A program made the translations under genes and the position numbers. Below, piece by piece: positions 36,731 through 45,398 of a stretch of DNA of 64,000 nucleotides; the stretch's first letter is position 1, and each line of letters starts with the position of its first letter. This stretch comes from an uncultured Paracoccaceae bacterium (GTDB taxonomy: Bacteria > Pseudomonadota > Alphaproteobacteria > Rhodobacterales > Rhodobacteraceae). The DNA lies in the NCBI GenBank assembly GCA_947503175.1, contig CANNCO010000003.1, positions 7,501 to 71,500 on the forward strand, written 5' to 3'. The notes under the pieces were generated by a model. That model was not told where the DNA came from, searched no databases, and saw only the letters and a program-made list of their open reading frames with translations.

Positions 36731-36891
36731 TTCGTGAGGATCAGCTTTCCGGCGCGTGTAATCCGGAGCGTATAGACCTGATCGTTCAGCAAGATGCGGG
36801 CGATATCGCCGCCCTTTGTCAGCACGCTCGCCTCGTAGACCGGAGTATTGTCCGAAAGCGGGTCACTGATCTTTGCAGCGCTCACCACCAT
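36727..36891 (-). CDS. hemP: Haemin uptake protein HemP
   Basis: This is a 54-aa protein, too short for most ORF filters. Read on the minus strand it ends GDIARILLNDQVYTLRITRAGKLILTK, here given in two parts as RILLNDQVYTLRITRAG and KLILTK. The Y-x-LR-x-TR-x-GKLILTK pattern is the diagnostic HemP signature. HemP family members are small iron-regulated proteins linked to haem transport and, in some bacteria, to activating haem-receptor transcription. It overlaps an unknown ORF upstream by 10 bp and the 158-aa gene downstream by 4 bp. No hmuR/hmuTUV genes are in the window. Confidence 0.85.
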   Translation of the reverse strand: MVVSAAKISDPLSDNTPVYEASVLTKGGDIARILLNDQVYTLRITRAGKLILTK

Positions 36892-37043
36892 ATCCCGCCC
36901 CATTCATCCGCTTCGACTTTATCGAGCAACCATTCAAGGCTCAAAGACTGCGGCGCGCCGAACTCGAACACTCCGCATATCAACTCAAACCGTTCAGCAG
37001 TCTCCAGCGGACGATCCGGTATCAGTTTAGTCCAGTTTTCCAT
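36882..37043 (-). CDS. 53-aa small hypothetical protein upstream of hemP
   Basis: This is an unrecognised short ORF (ATG 37043, TGA 36882-36884). The product begins MENWTKLIPDRPLETAERFE, contains LICGVFEFGAPQSLSLEWLL and ends WGGIWW; it is acidic and has no membrane segment. Its end overlaps the hemP start by 10 bp, suggesting translational coupling. Coding is supported by the overlap and even amino-acid composition, but no family is known to me. A partial TGA-N9-TCA-like motif (one mismatch) near 37114-37128 could be an iron-regulator site. Confidence 0.5.
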   Translation of the reverse strand: MENWTKLIPDRPLETAERFELICGVFEFGAPQSLSLEWLLDKVEADEWGGIWW

Positions 37044-37155
37044 GGTCCAATCCCGTTTGCTTTTGCTCTCCTCTGGCTGACCCGGGATTCGGCGGGTTGG
37101 CTGAACACCAAAAGACTGAGTGAATTAGTCGGAAATGTCAATCCGAGGTTCTTAA

Positions 37156-37344
37156 CTGCTGTACCGCGATGTTGAATTTGAAGCCCGCTGCGACAAAGTA
37201 CCGTTCTCCTTTGCTCATCGGCGCGCTGTTCTGCCCGAAGAAGAGGCAGATTTCATGCGAGAGCATCCGGACGACCCGGCTAACACGTTGTGCTTTGCCC
37301 ACGGTTCGTTCAGGGAAGATCAGATTTCGGAGATGTATAAATGA
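37156..37344 (+). pseudogene. Possible broken ORF coupled to the rhodanese gene
   Basis: One frame reads LLYRDVEFEARCDKVPFSFA, then HRRAVLPEEEADFMREHP and DDPANTLCFAHGSFREDQ, ending EMYK with a TGA that overlaps the rhodanese ATG as ATGA. An in-frame ATG lies upstream (MSIRGS) but is separated by TAA at 37153-37155. There is no standard start codon between that stop and an internal ATG. The ordered composition and ATGA junction suggest a once-real gene or a sequencing/assembly error. The family is not recognised. Confidence 0.4.
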
Positions 37345-37742
37345 CAAAACTCAAACTCACTTCTGCCGAGATGGTCCGCAGGGCGCGCACGCGAGTCGAA
37401 GAGATCGAAACGAAGGATCTGATCGCCCGGCTGGATGATCCCGATCTGGTGATCGTGGATATCCGCGATGTGCGGGAACGGCAGCGGTCTGGCTTTATCC
37501 CCGGTAGCTTTCATGCGCCGCGTGGGATGCTGGAGTTCTGGGTTGATCCGGAGAGCCCCTATTTCAAGGAGGTGTTTGGCGAGGACAGAACCTTTGTCCT
37601 GCATTGCGCATCGGGATGGAGGTCGGCGCTGAGCGCCGCCACGCTCCAGGACATGGGGTTCGAGGCCGCCCATCTGAAAGAGGGGTTTTCGACTTGGGAA
37701 GCGCAGGGCGGACCGGTGGAACTCCCCGAAAAGAAAACCTGA
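37341..37742 (+). CDS. Rhodanese-like domain protein
   Basis: This is a 133-aa single-domain sulfurtransferase. Helpful motifs are LIARLDDPDLVIVDIRDVRERQ broken across the CH2A region, GFIPGSFHAPRGML and the active-site loop VLHCASGWRSALSA, in which the Cys of CASGWR would carry the persulfide. Rhodanese domains move sulfur or act as phosphatase-like or binding modules; the partner is unknown. It is convergent with the formate dehydrogenase genes, 23 bp away. The ATGA junction at its start ties it to the broken ORF upstream. Confidence 0.88.
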   Translation: MTKLKLTSAEMVRRARTRVEEIETKDLIARLDDPDLVIVDIRDVRERQRSGFIPGSFHAPRGMLEFWVDPESPYFKEVFGEDRTFVLHCASGWRSALSAATLQDMGFEAAHLKEGFSTWEAQGGPVELPEKKT

Positions 37743-37765
37743 GGCCCTGCCCCCTCATTCCGCCG

Positions 37766-40537
37766 CTACTGCACTGCATCCGCCTTTTCAACCCGGAGCG
37801 CCGAGAACTTGAACTCGGGGATCTTGCCATATGGGTCGAGCGACGAATTCGTCAGGATGTTCGCCGCCGCTTCGACATAAGCAAAGGGCAGGAAAACGTT
37901 TCCTTCGGCCACGGCCCGGTCGGCGCGAACCATGACCGACACGCTGCCACGCCGGGTTGTCAGTTTCACGTAGTCACCCGGCGCAATCCCCATTTCACGC
38001 AGGGTTTTTGGGTGCATCGAGCAGTTCGCCTCGGGCTCGACCGTATCGAGCACGTTTGAGCGGCGGGTCATGGACCCGGTATGCCAATGTTCGAGCTGAC
38101 GTCCGGTGATTAGGACGAAGGGGTACTCGTCATCCGGCAATTCGTCGGGTGGCAACACGTTGGCGGGCGTGAAGCGTGCGCGACCCTCGGGGCGTGGGAA
38201 GCCGTCGCCAAAGACGATGGGCTGGCCCGGATCGTCGGGGCTGAGCGAGGGATAGGTGACTGCCGTCTCTTCAAGCCGATCCCAGGTGATGTTGTTGAGC
38301 GATGGCATGTTGATCTTCATCTCGGCGAAAACCTCGCGCGGATGAGTGTAAGACCAATCGAGGCCCAGCCTTTTGGCCAGTTCGACCTCGATCCACCAAT
38401 CCTCTTTCGCCTCGCCGGGTGGCGGGAAAACGGGGCGGCCCATCTGTACCTGACGGTTGGTGTTGGTCACGGTGCCGGACTTCTCCGACCATGCCGAGGA
38501 AGGAAGGATCACATCGGCATAGTTCGCGGTTTCGGTCAGGAAGATATCCTGCACCACGAGATGATCGAGCTTTGCCAGCGCGTTTCGTGCATGCTCAACA
38601 TCCGGATCGGACATGGCGGGGTTTTCGCCTAGGATATACATGCCGCGGATGTCGCCATCGTGGATAGCATGCATAATCTCGACCACGGTCAGGCCCTTCT
38701 GGCTTGAGAAATCGCCGGAGTTCCAGACGCTCGTGAAAGCGGAGCGCACACCGTCATCAGTGACACTCTGATAGTCGGGCAGGAACATCGGGATGAGGCC
38801 CGCGTCGGACGCGCCCTGCACATTGTTCTGACCGCGCAGGGGATGAAGGCCCGCGCCCGGACGCCCCACCTGCCCGGTCATCAAGGCAAGGCTGATCAGG
38901 CACCGGGAGTTATCGGTGCCGTGCACATGCTGGCTGACACCCATTCCCCAGAAGATCATCCCGGCCTTTGCACCTGCAAACGTGCGGGCCACGTCGCGCA
39001 GCACGTCGCCATCGATGCCACAGACCTCTGCCATCTTTTTGGGCGGGAAGTCCGCGAGATGAGCCTTCATGGCGGGCCAGTTTTCGGTAAAGGCCTCGAT
39101 ATATTGGCGGTCGTACAGTTCTTCCTCGACGATCACATGCATGATCGCGTTCAGCATCGACACATCAGCGCCCGGCTTGAACTGAAGCATGTGGCTGGCG
39201 TGGCGTTTAAGCCCCTGCCCGCGCGGGTCCATGACGATCAGCTTGCCACCGCGCTTGGTGAACTGCTTGAAATAGGTCGCGGCAACGGGGTGGTTTTCGG
39301 TGGGGTTGGCCCCGATAACGATGGCCACATCGGAGTTCTCGATTTCGTTGAACGTCGCGGTCACTGCGCCCGAACCCACGTTTTCAAGAAGGGCGGCCAC
39401 CGACGATGCGTGGCACAACCGCGTGCAGTGATCGACGTTGTTGTGACCAAAGCCCTGACGGATCAGCTTCTGGAACAGGTACGCCTCTTCGTTCGAACAC
39501 TTGGCCGACCCAAAGCCCGCGACATAGGTGCCTTTCTTGTCGCGGAGCCTCCCAAGACCCCCGGCGGCAGCGTCCAATGCCTCGTCCCAAGTGGCCTCGC
39601 GGAAATGCGTCGACAGGTTCGCTGGATCGACATTGAGGCCCTTAGCGGGTGCATCGTCGCGCCGGATCAGGGGTTTCTTCAGCCGATGCGGATGGTCGAT
39701 ATAGTCAAAGCCGAAGCGGCCCTTGACGCAAAGCCTGTTCTCGTTCGCCGGGCCTTCAATGCCTTCGACGTATTGGATCTTGTCGTTCTTGACCTTGAAG
39801 GACAGCTGGCAGCCGACACCGCAATAGGGGCAAACGCTTTTGACCTCGCGGTCGTAATCCTTGCTGTCGCCGGCCTGCTCGTCATCCAGAAGCGTCGCGG
39901 GCATCAATGCACCGGTGGGGCAGGCCTGCACGCATTCGCCGCAGGCCACACATGTGCTGTCGCCCATCGGGTCGTCCTGATCGAAGACGATCTTGGCGTC
40001 ATGGCCGCGGCCCGCCATTCCGATCACATCGTTCACCTGCACGTCGCGGCAGGCGCGGACGCAGAGGTTGCAATGGATGCACGCGTCCAGATTGACGCGC
40101 ATCGCCACGTGGCTGTCGTCCAGAAGCGGCACGCGGGTTTCTTCGATGGCCGGAAACCGGCTGTTGTCGACGCCGTTCAACGCAGCCATATCCCAGAAAT
40201 GCGAAGAGGCATCATGCGCCTTCTCCGGCTGGTCTGCGACCAGAAGCTCCATCACCAGATTGCGGGACTTCTCGGCCCGGTCCGTGTCGGTTTTGACCAC
40301 CATGCCCTCGGCTACAGGACGGATGCAGGAGGCGACGAGCGTCCGCTCGCCCTCGACCTCGACCATGCAGGCGCGGCAGTTGCCGTCGGGACGGTAGCCG
40401 GGCGCGGGTTTGTGGCAGAGATGCGGGATAACGAGGCCACGGCCATGGGCGGCTTCCCAGATTGTCAATCCTTCGGGGACGGTGACATCTTCGCCGTTGA
40501 GTGAGAAAGTGATCTGGTTCACGTTTGCGCCGTCCAT
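37766..40537 (-). CDS. fdsA: NAD-dependent formate dehydrogenase alpha (molybdopterin) subunit
   Basis: This 923-aa catalytic subunit oxidises formate to CO2. In order it has a 2Fe-2S ferredoxin domain (CHKPAPGYRPDGNCRAC), a His-Cys cluster region, two 4Fe-4S motifs (CIHCNLCVRAC, CVACGECVQACP), the molybdopterin 4Fe-4S site (CPYCGVGC), and the molybdopterin domains with DHCTRLCHASSV. The metal ligand there is Cys rather than selenocysteine. The C-terminal dinucleotide domain includes LITGRQLEHWHTGSMTRRS. The start at 40537 has GAGGAAA from the end of fdsB; a TTG at 40555 is less likely. It is cytoplasmic, with no Tat signal, and pairs with the NADH subunit. Confidence 0.94.
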   Translation of the reverse strand: MDGANVNQITFSLNGEDVTVPEGLTIWEAAHGRGLVIPHLCHKPAPGYRPDGNCRACMVEVEGERTLVASCIRPVAEGMVVKTDTDRAEKSRNLVMELLVADQPEKAHDASSHFWDMAALNGVDNSRFPAIEETRVPLLDDSHVAMRVNLDACIHCNLCVRACRDVQVNDVIGMAGRGHDAKIVFDQDDPMGDSTCVACGECVQACPTGALMPATLLDDEQAGDSKDYDREVKSVCPYCGVGCQLSFKVKNDKIQYVEGIEGPANENRLCVKGRFGFDYIDHPHRLKKPLIRRDDAPAKGLNVDPANLSTHFREATWDEALDAAAGGLGRLRDKKGTYVAGFGSAKCSNEEAYLFQKLIRQGFGHNNVDHCTRLCHASSVAALLENVGSGAVTATFNEIENSDVAIVIGANPTENHPVAATYFKQFTKRGGKLIVMDPRGQGLKRHASHMLQFKPGADVSMLNAIMHVIVEEELYDRQYIEAFTENWPAMKAHLADFPPKKMAEVCGIDGDVLRDVARTFAGAKAGMIFWGMGVSQHVHGTDNSRCLISLALMTGQVGRPGAGLHPLRGQNNVQGASDAGLIPMFLPDYQSVTDDGVRSAFTSVWNSGDFSSQKGLTVVEIMHAIHDGDIRGMYILGENPAMSDPDVEHARNALAKLDHLVVQDIFLTETANYADVILPSSAWSEKSGTVTNTNRQVQMGRPVFPPPGEAKEDWWIEVELAKRLGLDWSYTHPREVFAEMKINMPSLNNITWDRLEETAVTYPSLSPDDPGQPIVFGDGFPRPEGRARFTPANVLPPDELPDDEYPFVLITGRQLEHWHTGSMTRRSNVLDTVEPEANCSMHPKTLREMGIAPGDYVKLTTRRGSVSVMVRADRAVAEGNVFLPFAYVEAAANILTNSSLDPYGKIPEFKFSALRVEKADAVQ

Positions 40538-40538
40538 C

Positions 40539-42230
40539 TCAGATTTCCTCGCCAAAGTGTTTCATCATCAGCCGGATCGGGTTCGGAGCGGCCTGCCCCA
40601 GACCGCAGATCGAGGCATCAGCCATGACGGTGCAGAGGTCTTCGAGCAGGTCCTGATCCCAACTGTCGGCCTGCATCAGCTTCACGGCCTTTCCACAGCC
40701 AACTCGGCATGGCGTACACTGGCCGCAGCTTTCGTCCTCGAAGAATTTCAGCATGTTCAGGGCCGCATCGCGGGCACGGTCCTTGTCGGACAGAACCACG
40801 ACGGCGGCAGAGCCGATAAAGGTCCCGTGCGGTTGGAGCGTATCGAAATCGAGCGGAATGTCGTCCATCGACGCGGGCAGAAGTCCCGAAGACGGACCGC
40901 CAGGCTGGTAAGCTTTGAACACATGCCCTTCGGCCATGCCGCCCGCTGCTGCGATGATGTCGGTGATCGTCGATCCGGCGGGAAGGAGGTAGACATCGGG
41001 CTTTGCGACGCGGCCCGAGACAGAGTAGCTGCGCAGGCCCATGCGCCCGTTTTTCTCGGTCGTGTTCAGGCATTCCGGGCCTTCTCGGCAGATCTTGGCA
41101 ACCCAGTGAAGCGTCTCGATGTTGTGCACGAGCGTGGGGCGATTGAAGACCCCCACCTGCGCGACAAACGGCGGGCGGTGTCGTGGCAACCCGCGCTTGC
41201 CCTCGATCGATTCGATCATCGCGCTTTCTTCGCCGCAGATATAGGCCCCCGCCCCGCGGCGCAGGTCGATATAGCCCGGAGGGACAATCCCGGCGGTTTC
41301 GAGTGCCATGATCTCTCGCCGCAGGATTTCCAGCACCGCGGGGTATTCGTCGCGCATGTAGATGAAGCAGGTTTCCGCCTCGACGGCCCATGCGGCGATC
41401 AGCATGCCCTCAAGAAAAAGGTGTGGCGTGCGTTCGAGGTAATAACGGTCCTTGAAGGTGCCCGGTTCGCCCTCATCACCGTTCACGGCCACGTAGCGCG
41501 GGCCCGGATTGGCGCGGACAAAGCCCCATTTCCGACCCGATGGGAACCCCGCGCCACCGAGACCGCGCAGACCGCTTGCAAGGATGGTTTCCTGTACCGC
41601 CTCCCAATCGCCGCTGTCGCGCAGGTTTTTCAGCGCCTCATAACCACCGTCCGCACAATACGCAGCCAAGGTTTCGTATTCCGGCATGATGGGATGGGTA
41701 TGGTCCGCTGCAATCGCGGCCTCGACCTTTTCGACCGTTGCGTGGTCGATATGGTGGTGCCCAAGTACCAGCATGGGCGCGGTATCGCAGCGCCCCATGC
41801 AGGGCGCACGAAGAACGCGCACTTCGGCCGGGTCAAGCCCGTCTTCCAGTGCTTTCTGCAATGCTTCGGCGCCGGCGAGTTCGCAGGAGAGCGAGTCGCA
41901 GACACGGATCGTCAACGCGGGGAGCGGCACCTCTCCCTCTCGGACAACGTCGAAATGGGCATAGAAGGTCGCGACCTCGTAGACCTCGGTCTGGGCCAAT
42001 CTCATTTCTTCGGCGAGTGCTGCAATGTGGGCAGCAGAAAGATGACCGTATTCGTCCTGAATGAGGTGAAGGAATTCGATCAGTAGATCGCGCCTTAGGG
42101 GCTGATCGCCCAGAAGAGACCGGACCTCGGACAAGGCCGTGTCGTCCACCTGTCGACCTTTGGTCGTGTGACGGCTTTTGCCGGTGCCCTTCTTCTTCCA
42201 GATGCCCTTTTGATCGTCGAGCGGTGCCAT
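40539..42230 (-). CDS. fdsB: NAD-dependent formate dehydrogenase flavoprotein, fused NuoE- and NuoF-like subunits
   Basis: This 563-aa protein joins two electron-transfer subunits that are separate in many bacteria. Residues about 30-190 are NuoE-like with a 2Fe-2S site (CDSLSCELAGA ... PCMGRCD). Residues about 220-560 are NuoF-like: FMN/NADH loop GLGGAGFPSGRKWGFV, DEGEPGTFKDRYY, GAYICGEESAMIESIEG and the 4Fe-4S site ESCGQCTPCRVGCGK. It passes formate electrons from FdsA to NAD+. GGAGG precedes the ATG at 42230. fdsA starts 1 bp after its stop codon. No fdhD/fdsC-like maturation gene or fdsD is next to it. Confidence 0.93.
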   Translation of the reverse strand: MAPLDDQKGIWKKKGTGKSRHTTKGRQVDDTALSEVRSLLGDQPLRRDLLIEFLHLIQDEYGHLSAAHIAALAEEMRLAQTEVYEVATFYAHFDVVREGEVPLPALTIRVCDSLSCELAGAEALQKALEDGLDPAEVRVLRAPCMGRCDTAPMLVLGHHHIDHATVEKVEAAIAADHTHPIMPEYETLAAYCADGGYEALKNLRDSGDWEAVQETILASGLRGLGGAGFPSGRKWGFVRANPGPRYVAVNGDEGEPGTFKDRYYLERTPHLFLEGMLIAAWAVEAETCFIYMRDEYPAVLEILRREIMALETAGIVPPGYIDLRRGAGAYICGEESAMIESIEGKRGLPRHRPPFVAQVGVFNRPTLVHNIETLHWVAKICREGPECLNTTEKNGRMGLRSYSVSGRVAKPDVYLLPAGSTITDIIAAAGGMAEGHVFKAYQPGGPSSGLLPASMDDIPLDFDTLQPHGTFIGSAAVVVLSDKDRARDAALNMLKFFEDESCGQCTPCRVGCGKAVKLMQADSWDQDLLEDLCTVMADASICGLGQAAPNPIRLMMKHFGEEI

Positions 42231-42542
42231 GGAAACCTCCCCGTTTGGCCCGATGTCGCATTCAGGAATACATATCGTCAAATTGCAAAACTGGATTGCT
42301 TAATAATCATTTCTTATCAAGCGAGCTCTCTGTGCATGACTTGCGGGGTCGATCCTCCTTCTGGATTGATCGGATCATGGCTGGCCCGACCGACAGCTAC
42401 ATCAGCCCGCCGATACTCCGACCGTCATGCGCAGCAGCCGAAATCCCTGACATCATGGGTTTCCGATGCAACCGGCCTATTGCAATATCCTGCATTCAGT
42501 CGCCTTATTGCCGGTGAAAACGATAAGACAGGGAGCCTGACC
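42231..42542. promoter_or_regulatory. Divergent control region between fdsB and choX
   Basis: This 312-bp gap separates two divergent operons and must contain both promoters. An AT-rich stretch (42280-42330, with TTGCTTAATAATCATTTC) is the most likely core. I find no gene in it and no recognised operator. Confidence 0.5.
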
Positions 42543-43469
42543 ATGAACTTGAAACTGACAACGGCCGCGATTGCATATGTCGCAACAGCTGGAATCGCTG
42601 CGGCGCAATGTGACACGGTTACATTCTCCGATGTGGGCTGGACCGATATCACGGCCACCACGGCCGCGACCACGGTGGTTCTCAACGCGCTCGATTACGA
42701 AACGGATATCAAGGTCATCTCGGTCCCGGTGACATACACCTCGATGGCCAACGGCGATATCGACGTGTTCCTCGGCAACTGGATGCCGACGATGGAAGCC
42801 GATATCGCCCCTTACCGCGAAGCGGGCACCGTCGACACCGTCCGCGCCAACCTTGAGGGTGCAAAGTATACGCTTGCTACCAACGCAGCGGGTGCGGCCT
42901 TGGGCATCTCCGATTTCGCCGACATCGCGACGCATGCCGACGCGCTTGAAGGAAATATCTATGGGATCGAGCCGGGCAATGACGGAAACCGACTGATCCA
43001 GGATATGATTGACAGCAATGCGTTCGGTCTGGGCGAGTTCGAAGTGCGCGAAAGCTCGGAGCAGGGAATGCTCGCGCAGGTGGCCCGCGCGACGCAACGC
43101 GACGAGCCGGTCGTGTTCCTTGGCTGGGAACCCCACCCGATGAACGCGAATTTCGACCTGGCCTATCTGACGGGTGGGGACGACTTCTTCGGCCCCGATC
43201 TGGGTGGAGCAACGGTCTATACAAACACGCGAGCCGGATACGTGGAAGAGTGCCCAAACTTGGGTACGTTTCTCATGAACCTAGAGTTCACGCTGGCCAT
43301 GGAAAACGAAATCATGGGGGCGATCCTCGATGATGGTCAGGATCCGGACGAGGCCGCGACGGCATGGCTTTCCGCGAACACCGATGTCGTGAAGGGTTGG
43401 CTTGATGGCGTGACCACCAAGGATGGGGGCGATGCAGTCGCTGCGGTGATGTCAAAGCTTGGCATGTGA
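42543..43469 (+). CDS. choX: Choline/betaine ABC transporter substrate-binding protein
   Basis: This 308-aa periplasmic protein has a signal peptide (MNLKLTTAAIAYVATAGIAAA) and a mature part starting QCDTVTFSDVGWTDIT. It matches the ProX/OpuAC-type ChoX family: IDVFLGNWMPTMEADI and VVFLGWEPHPMNANFDL, with Trp and Tyr residues (GNW, GWEPH) that build the aromatic cage for quaternary ammonium ligands. The ATG at 42543 follows GGGAG; the longer reading frame upstream is not used. Together with choW and choV it imports choline for osmoprotection or growth. Confidence 0.93.
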   Translation: MNLKLTTAAIAYVATAGIAAAQCDTVTFSDVGWTDITATTAATTVVLNALDYETDIKVISVPVTYTSMANGDIDVFLGNWMPTMEADIAPYREAGTVDTVRANLEGAKYTLATNAAGAALGISDFADIATHADALEGNIYGIEPGNDGNRLIQDMIDSNAFGLGEFEVRESSEQGMLAQVARATQRDEPVVFLGWEPHPMNANFDLAYLTGGDDFFGPDLGGATVYTNTRAGYVEECPNLGTFLMNLEFTLAMENEIMGAILDDGQDPDEAATAWLSANTDVVKGWLDGVTTKDGGDAVAAVMSKLGM

Positions 43470-43492
43470 CTTTCCAAACAACCAATAGACAA

Positions 43493-43519
43493 GCCCTGGT
43501 CGCCCATGGCGACCGGGGC
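43493..43519 (+). other. Intercistronic hairpin between choX and choW
   Basis: A 12-bp stem with one G-U pair (GCCCTGGTCGCC 43493-43504, GGCGACCGGGGC 43508-43519) and a three-base loop lies between the binding-protein gene and the permease gene. It could stabilise choX mRNA or reduce read-through, keeping the binding protein in excess. Confidence 0.6.
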
Positions 43520-43542
43520 AGAAGGCGGGGGTGTTTCTCTTT

Positions 43543-44376
43543 ATGGAATGGCTGACGGAGAACAAGATCCCGATCGATGACGCCGCAGAGGCAGTGTTCG
43601 ACTGGCTTCAGATCAATCTGGGCTGGTTTTTTGATGGGCTGGCCGCGGTGATGGAGTGGCTGATCGACGCAATCCTCTGGGTATTGCAAACCCCGCACCC
43701 GCTGATCGTCGTTGCGGCCTTCGTGGCGCTGACCTACGGCATTCAGCGAAATTGGAAGACAGCGGCCTTCGTCGCCATAGGCTTCCTCTTCATCCTGAAT
43801 CAGGGCTACTGGGAGGAGACGACCGAAAGTTTGACCCTCGTTCTTTCAGCCTGCGTCGTCTGCATGGGGGTCGGCGTCCCTATAGGTATCGCAGCGGCAC
43901 ACCGGCCGCGCCTGTACCGCGCCATGAGGCCGGTCCTCGACCTGATGCAGACGCTGCCAACCTTCGTATATCTCATTCCAGCAATCGTATTCTTCGGCAT
44001 CGGGATGGTGCCGGGACTGATTGCGACCGTGATCTTCGTCCTGCCTGCGCCAATCCGGCTGACCCATCTCGGGATCAGTTCGACCCCGACATCCCTTCTC
44101 GAAGCCGCCGAGGCGTTTGGCGCGCGCCCCTCCCAGACGCTGTGGAAGATCGAACTGCCCTACGCCCTTCCGCAAATCATGACTGGCCTGAACCAGACGA
44201 TCATGTTGTCCCTGTCGATGGTCGTCATCGCGGCGCTTGTGGGTGCTGACGGATTAGGTGTGCCCGTCGTGCGCGCGCTCAACCAGGTCAATACCGGTCT
44301 AGGTTTCGAGTCGGGCTTCATTATCGTTGTCGTCGCGATCATGCTCGACCGTATGCTGCGGGTTGGTCAGGAATGA
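43543..44376 (+). CDS. choW: Choline ABC transporter permease
   Basis: This 277-aa inner-membrane permease has about six helices and a ProW/OpuAB-like layout. The N-terminus MEWLTENKIPIDDAAEAVFD and the amphipathic stretch before the first helix are typical for ChoW. The EAA-type loop is LLEAAEAFGARPSQTLWKIELP, followed by MTGLNQTIMLSLSMVVIAALVG. The ATG at 43543 is preferred over a GTG at 43531. Its stop codon overlaps the choV start (ATGA). Confidence 0.92.
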   Translation: MEWLTENKIPIDDAAEAVFDWLQINLGWFFDGLAAVMEWLIDAILWVLQTPHPLIVVAAFVALTYGIQRNWKTAAFVAIGFLFILNQGYWEETTESLTLVLSACVVCMGVGVPIGIAAAHRPRLYRAMRPVLDLMQTLPTFVYLIPAIVFFGIGMVPGLIATVIFVLPAPIRLTHLGISSTPTSLLEAAEAFGARPSQTLWKIELPYALPQIMTGLNQTIMLSLSMVVIAALVGADGLGVPVVRALNQVNTGLGFESGFIIVVVAIMLDRMLRVGQE

Positions 44377-45398
44377 GCACCGCGGTAGAGTTCCATGACG
44401 TCTGCATCATGTTCGGTGACGCGCCGGACAAGGCGCTTCCGATGGCTGATGCCGGCAAAAGCCGTGCCGAAATCCAGGCCGAGACGACACAGATCCTTGG
44501 CGTTCACAACTGCAGCATGTCAGTTGAAGAGGGCGAGATTGTCGTCCTCATGGGGTTGTCGGGATCGGGAAAATCGACGCTTCTCCGGGCCGTCAACGGA
44601 CTGAACCCCGTCGCGCGCGGTCATGTAACGGTGAACGACGGCACACAGATGACCGACGTAACAAACGCCGACACGAAAACCCTGCGCGCCATTCGCCAAA
44701 AACATGTCGCCATGGTGTTCCAGCAGTTCGGCCTGCTGCCTTGGCGGACAGTACGCGAGAACGTGGGATTCGGGCTGGAACTCGCTGGTCTCGCCGCCGA
44801 CCAGCGCAAAGAAACGGTCGACCGGCAGCTTGGCCTTGTTGGCCTTCTGGACTGGGCAGACAGAAAGGTCGGAGAGCTTTCGGGCGGCATGCAGCAACGG
44901 GTCGGCCTCGCCCGCGCCTTTGCGACCGATGCACCGATCCTCTTGATGGACGAGCCGTTTTCCGCGCTTGACCCGCTTATCCGAAATCATCTTCAGGACG
45001 AGCTTCTAAGCCTCCAGCAAAAGCTGAGACGTACGATCATCTTTGTCAGCCACGATCTCGATGAAGCATTCAAGCTGGGCAACCGGATCGCGATCATGGA
45101 AGGCGGGCGCATCGTCCAGTGCGGTACGCCGCGCGAGATATTCTCTGCCCCGGCATCCGACTATGTTGCCGATTTCGTAGCGAACATGAACCCGCTGGGT
45201 GTCTTGACGGCCCGCGACGTCATGGCTCCGGGTACCCGCAGCGGCCTTGGCGAGATCGCCGCCGAAACGCCGGTCCGCGAAATTATCCGTGAGCTCGCCG
45301 GCCCGGAGACGGGTATGACGGTGATGGATGAAGGTCAGGCGATCGGAACGGTCAGCGCCGAAAGCGTTGTGAAGCGGCTGGCTCAAGGTACAGACTGA
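44373..45398 (+). CDS. choV: Choline ABC transporter ATP-binding protein
   Basis: This 341-aa ATPase has Walker A GLSGSGKSTLLRAVNGL, Q-loop MVFQQFGLLPWRTV, signature LSGGMQQRVGLARAFA, Walker B ILLMDEPFSALDPL and H-loop FVSHDLDEA. The C-terminal part (about 275-341) looks like a regulatory CBS-like extension (LTARDVMAPGT, MTVMDEGQAIGTVSAESVV), which in OpuA/ProV proteins senses ionic strength. It ends the choXWV operon. Confidence 0.93.
   Translation: MSTAVEFHDVCIMFGDAPDKALPMADAGKSRAEIQAETTQILGVHNCSMSVEEGEIVVLMGLSGSGKSTLLRAVNGLNPVARGHVTVNDGTQMTDVTNADTKTLRAIRQKHVAMVFQQFGLLPWRTVRENVGFGLELAGLAADQRKETVDRQLGLVGLLDWADRKVGELSGGMQQRVGLARAFATDAPILLMDEPFSALDPLIRNHLQDELLSLQQKLRRTIIFVSHDLDEAFKLGNRIAIMEGGRIVQCGTPREIFSAPASDYVADFVANMNPLGVLTARDVMAPGTRSGLGEIAAETPVREIIRELAGPETGMTVMDEGQAIGTVSAESVVKRLAQGTD

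Noticed and set aside
37138-37347. Minus-strand 69-codon ORF over the rhodanese start
   Set aside because: It is antisense to the coupled frame ending in ATGA and has no ribosome site.
38843-40504. Plus-strand ORF of 553 codons
   Set aside because: Antisense to fdsA, which has complete iron-sulfur and molybdopterin motifs.
40410-42086. Plus-strand ORF of 558 codons
   Set aside because: Antisense to fdsB and the fdsA end; no independent support.
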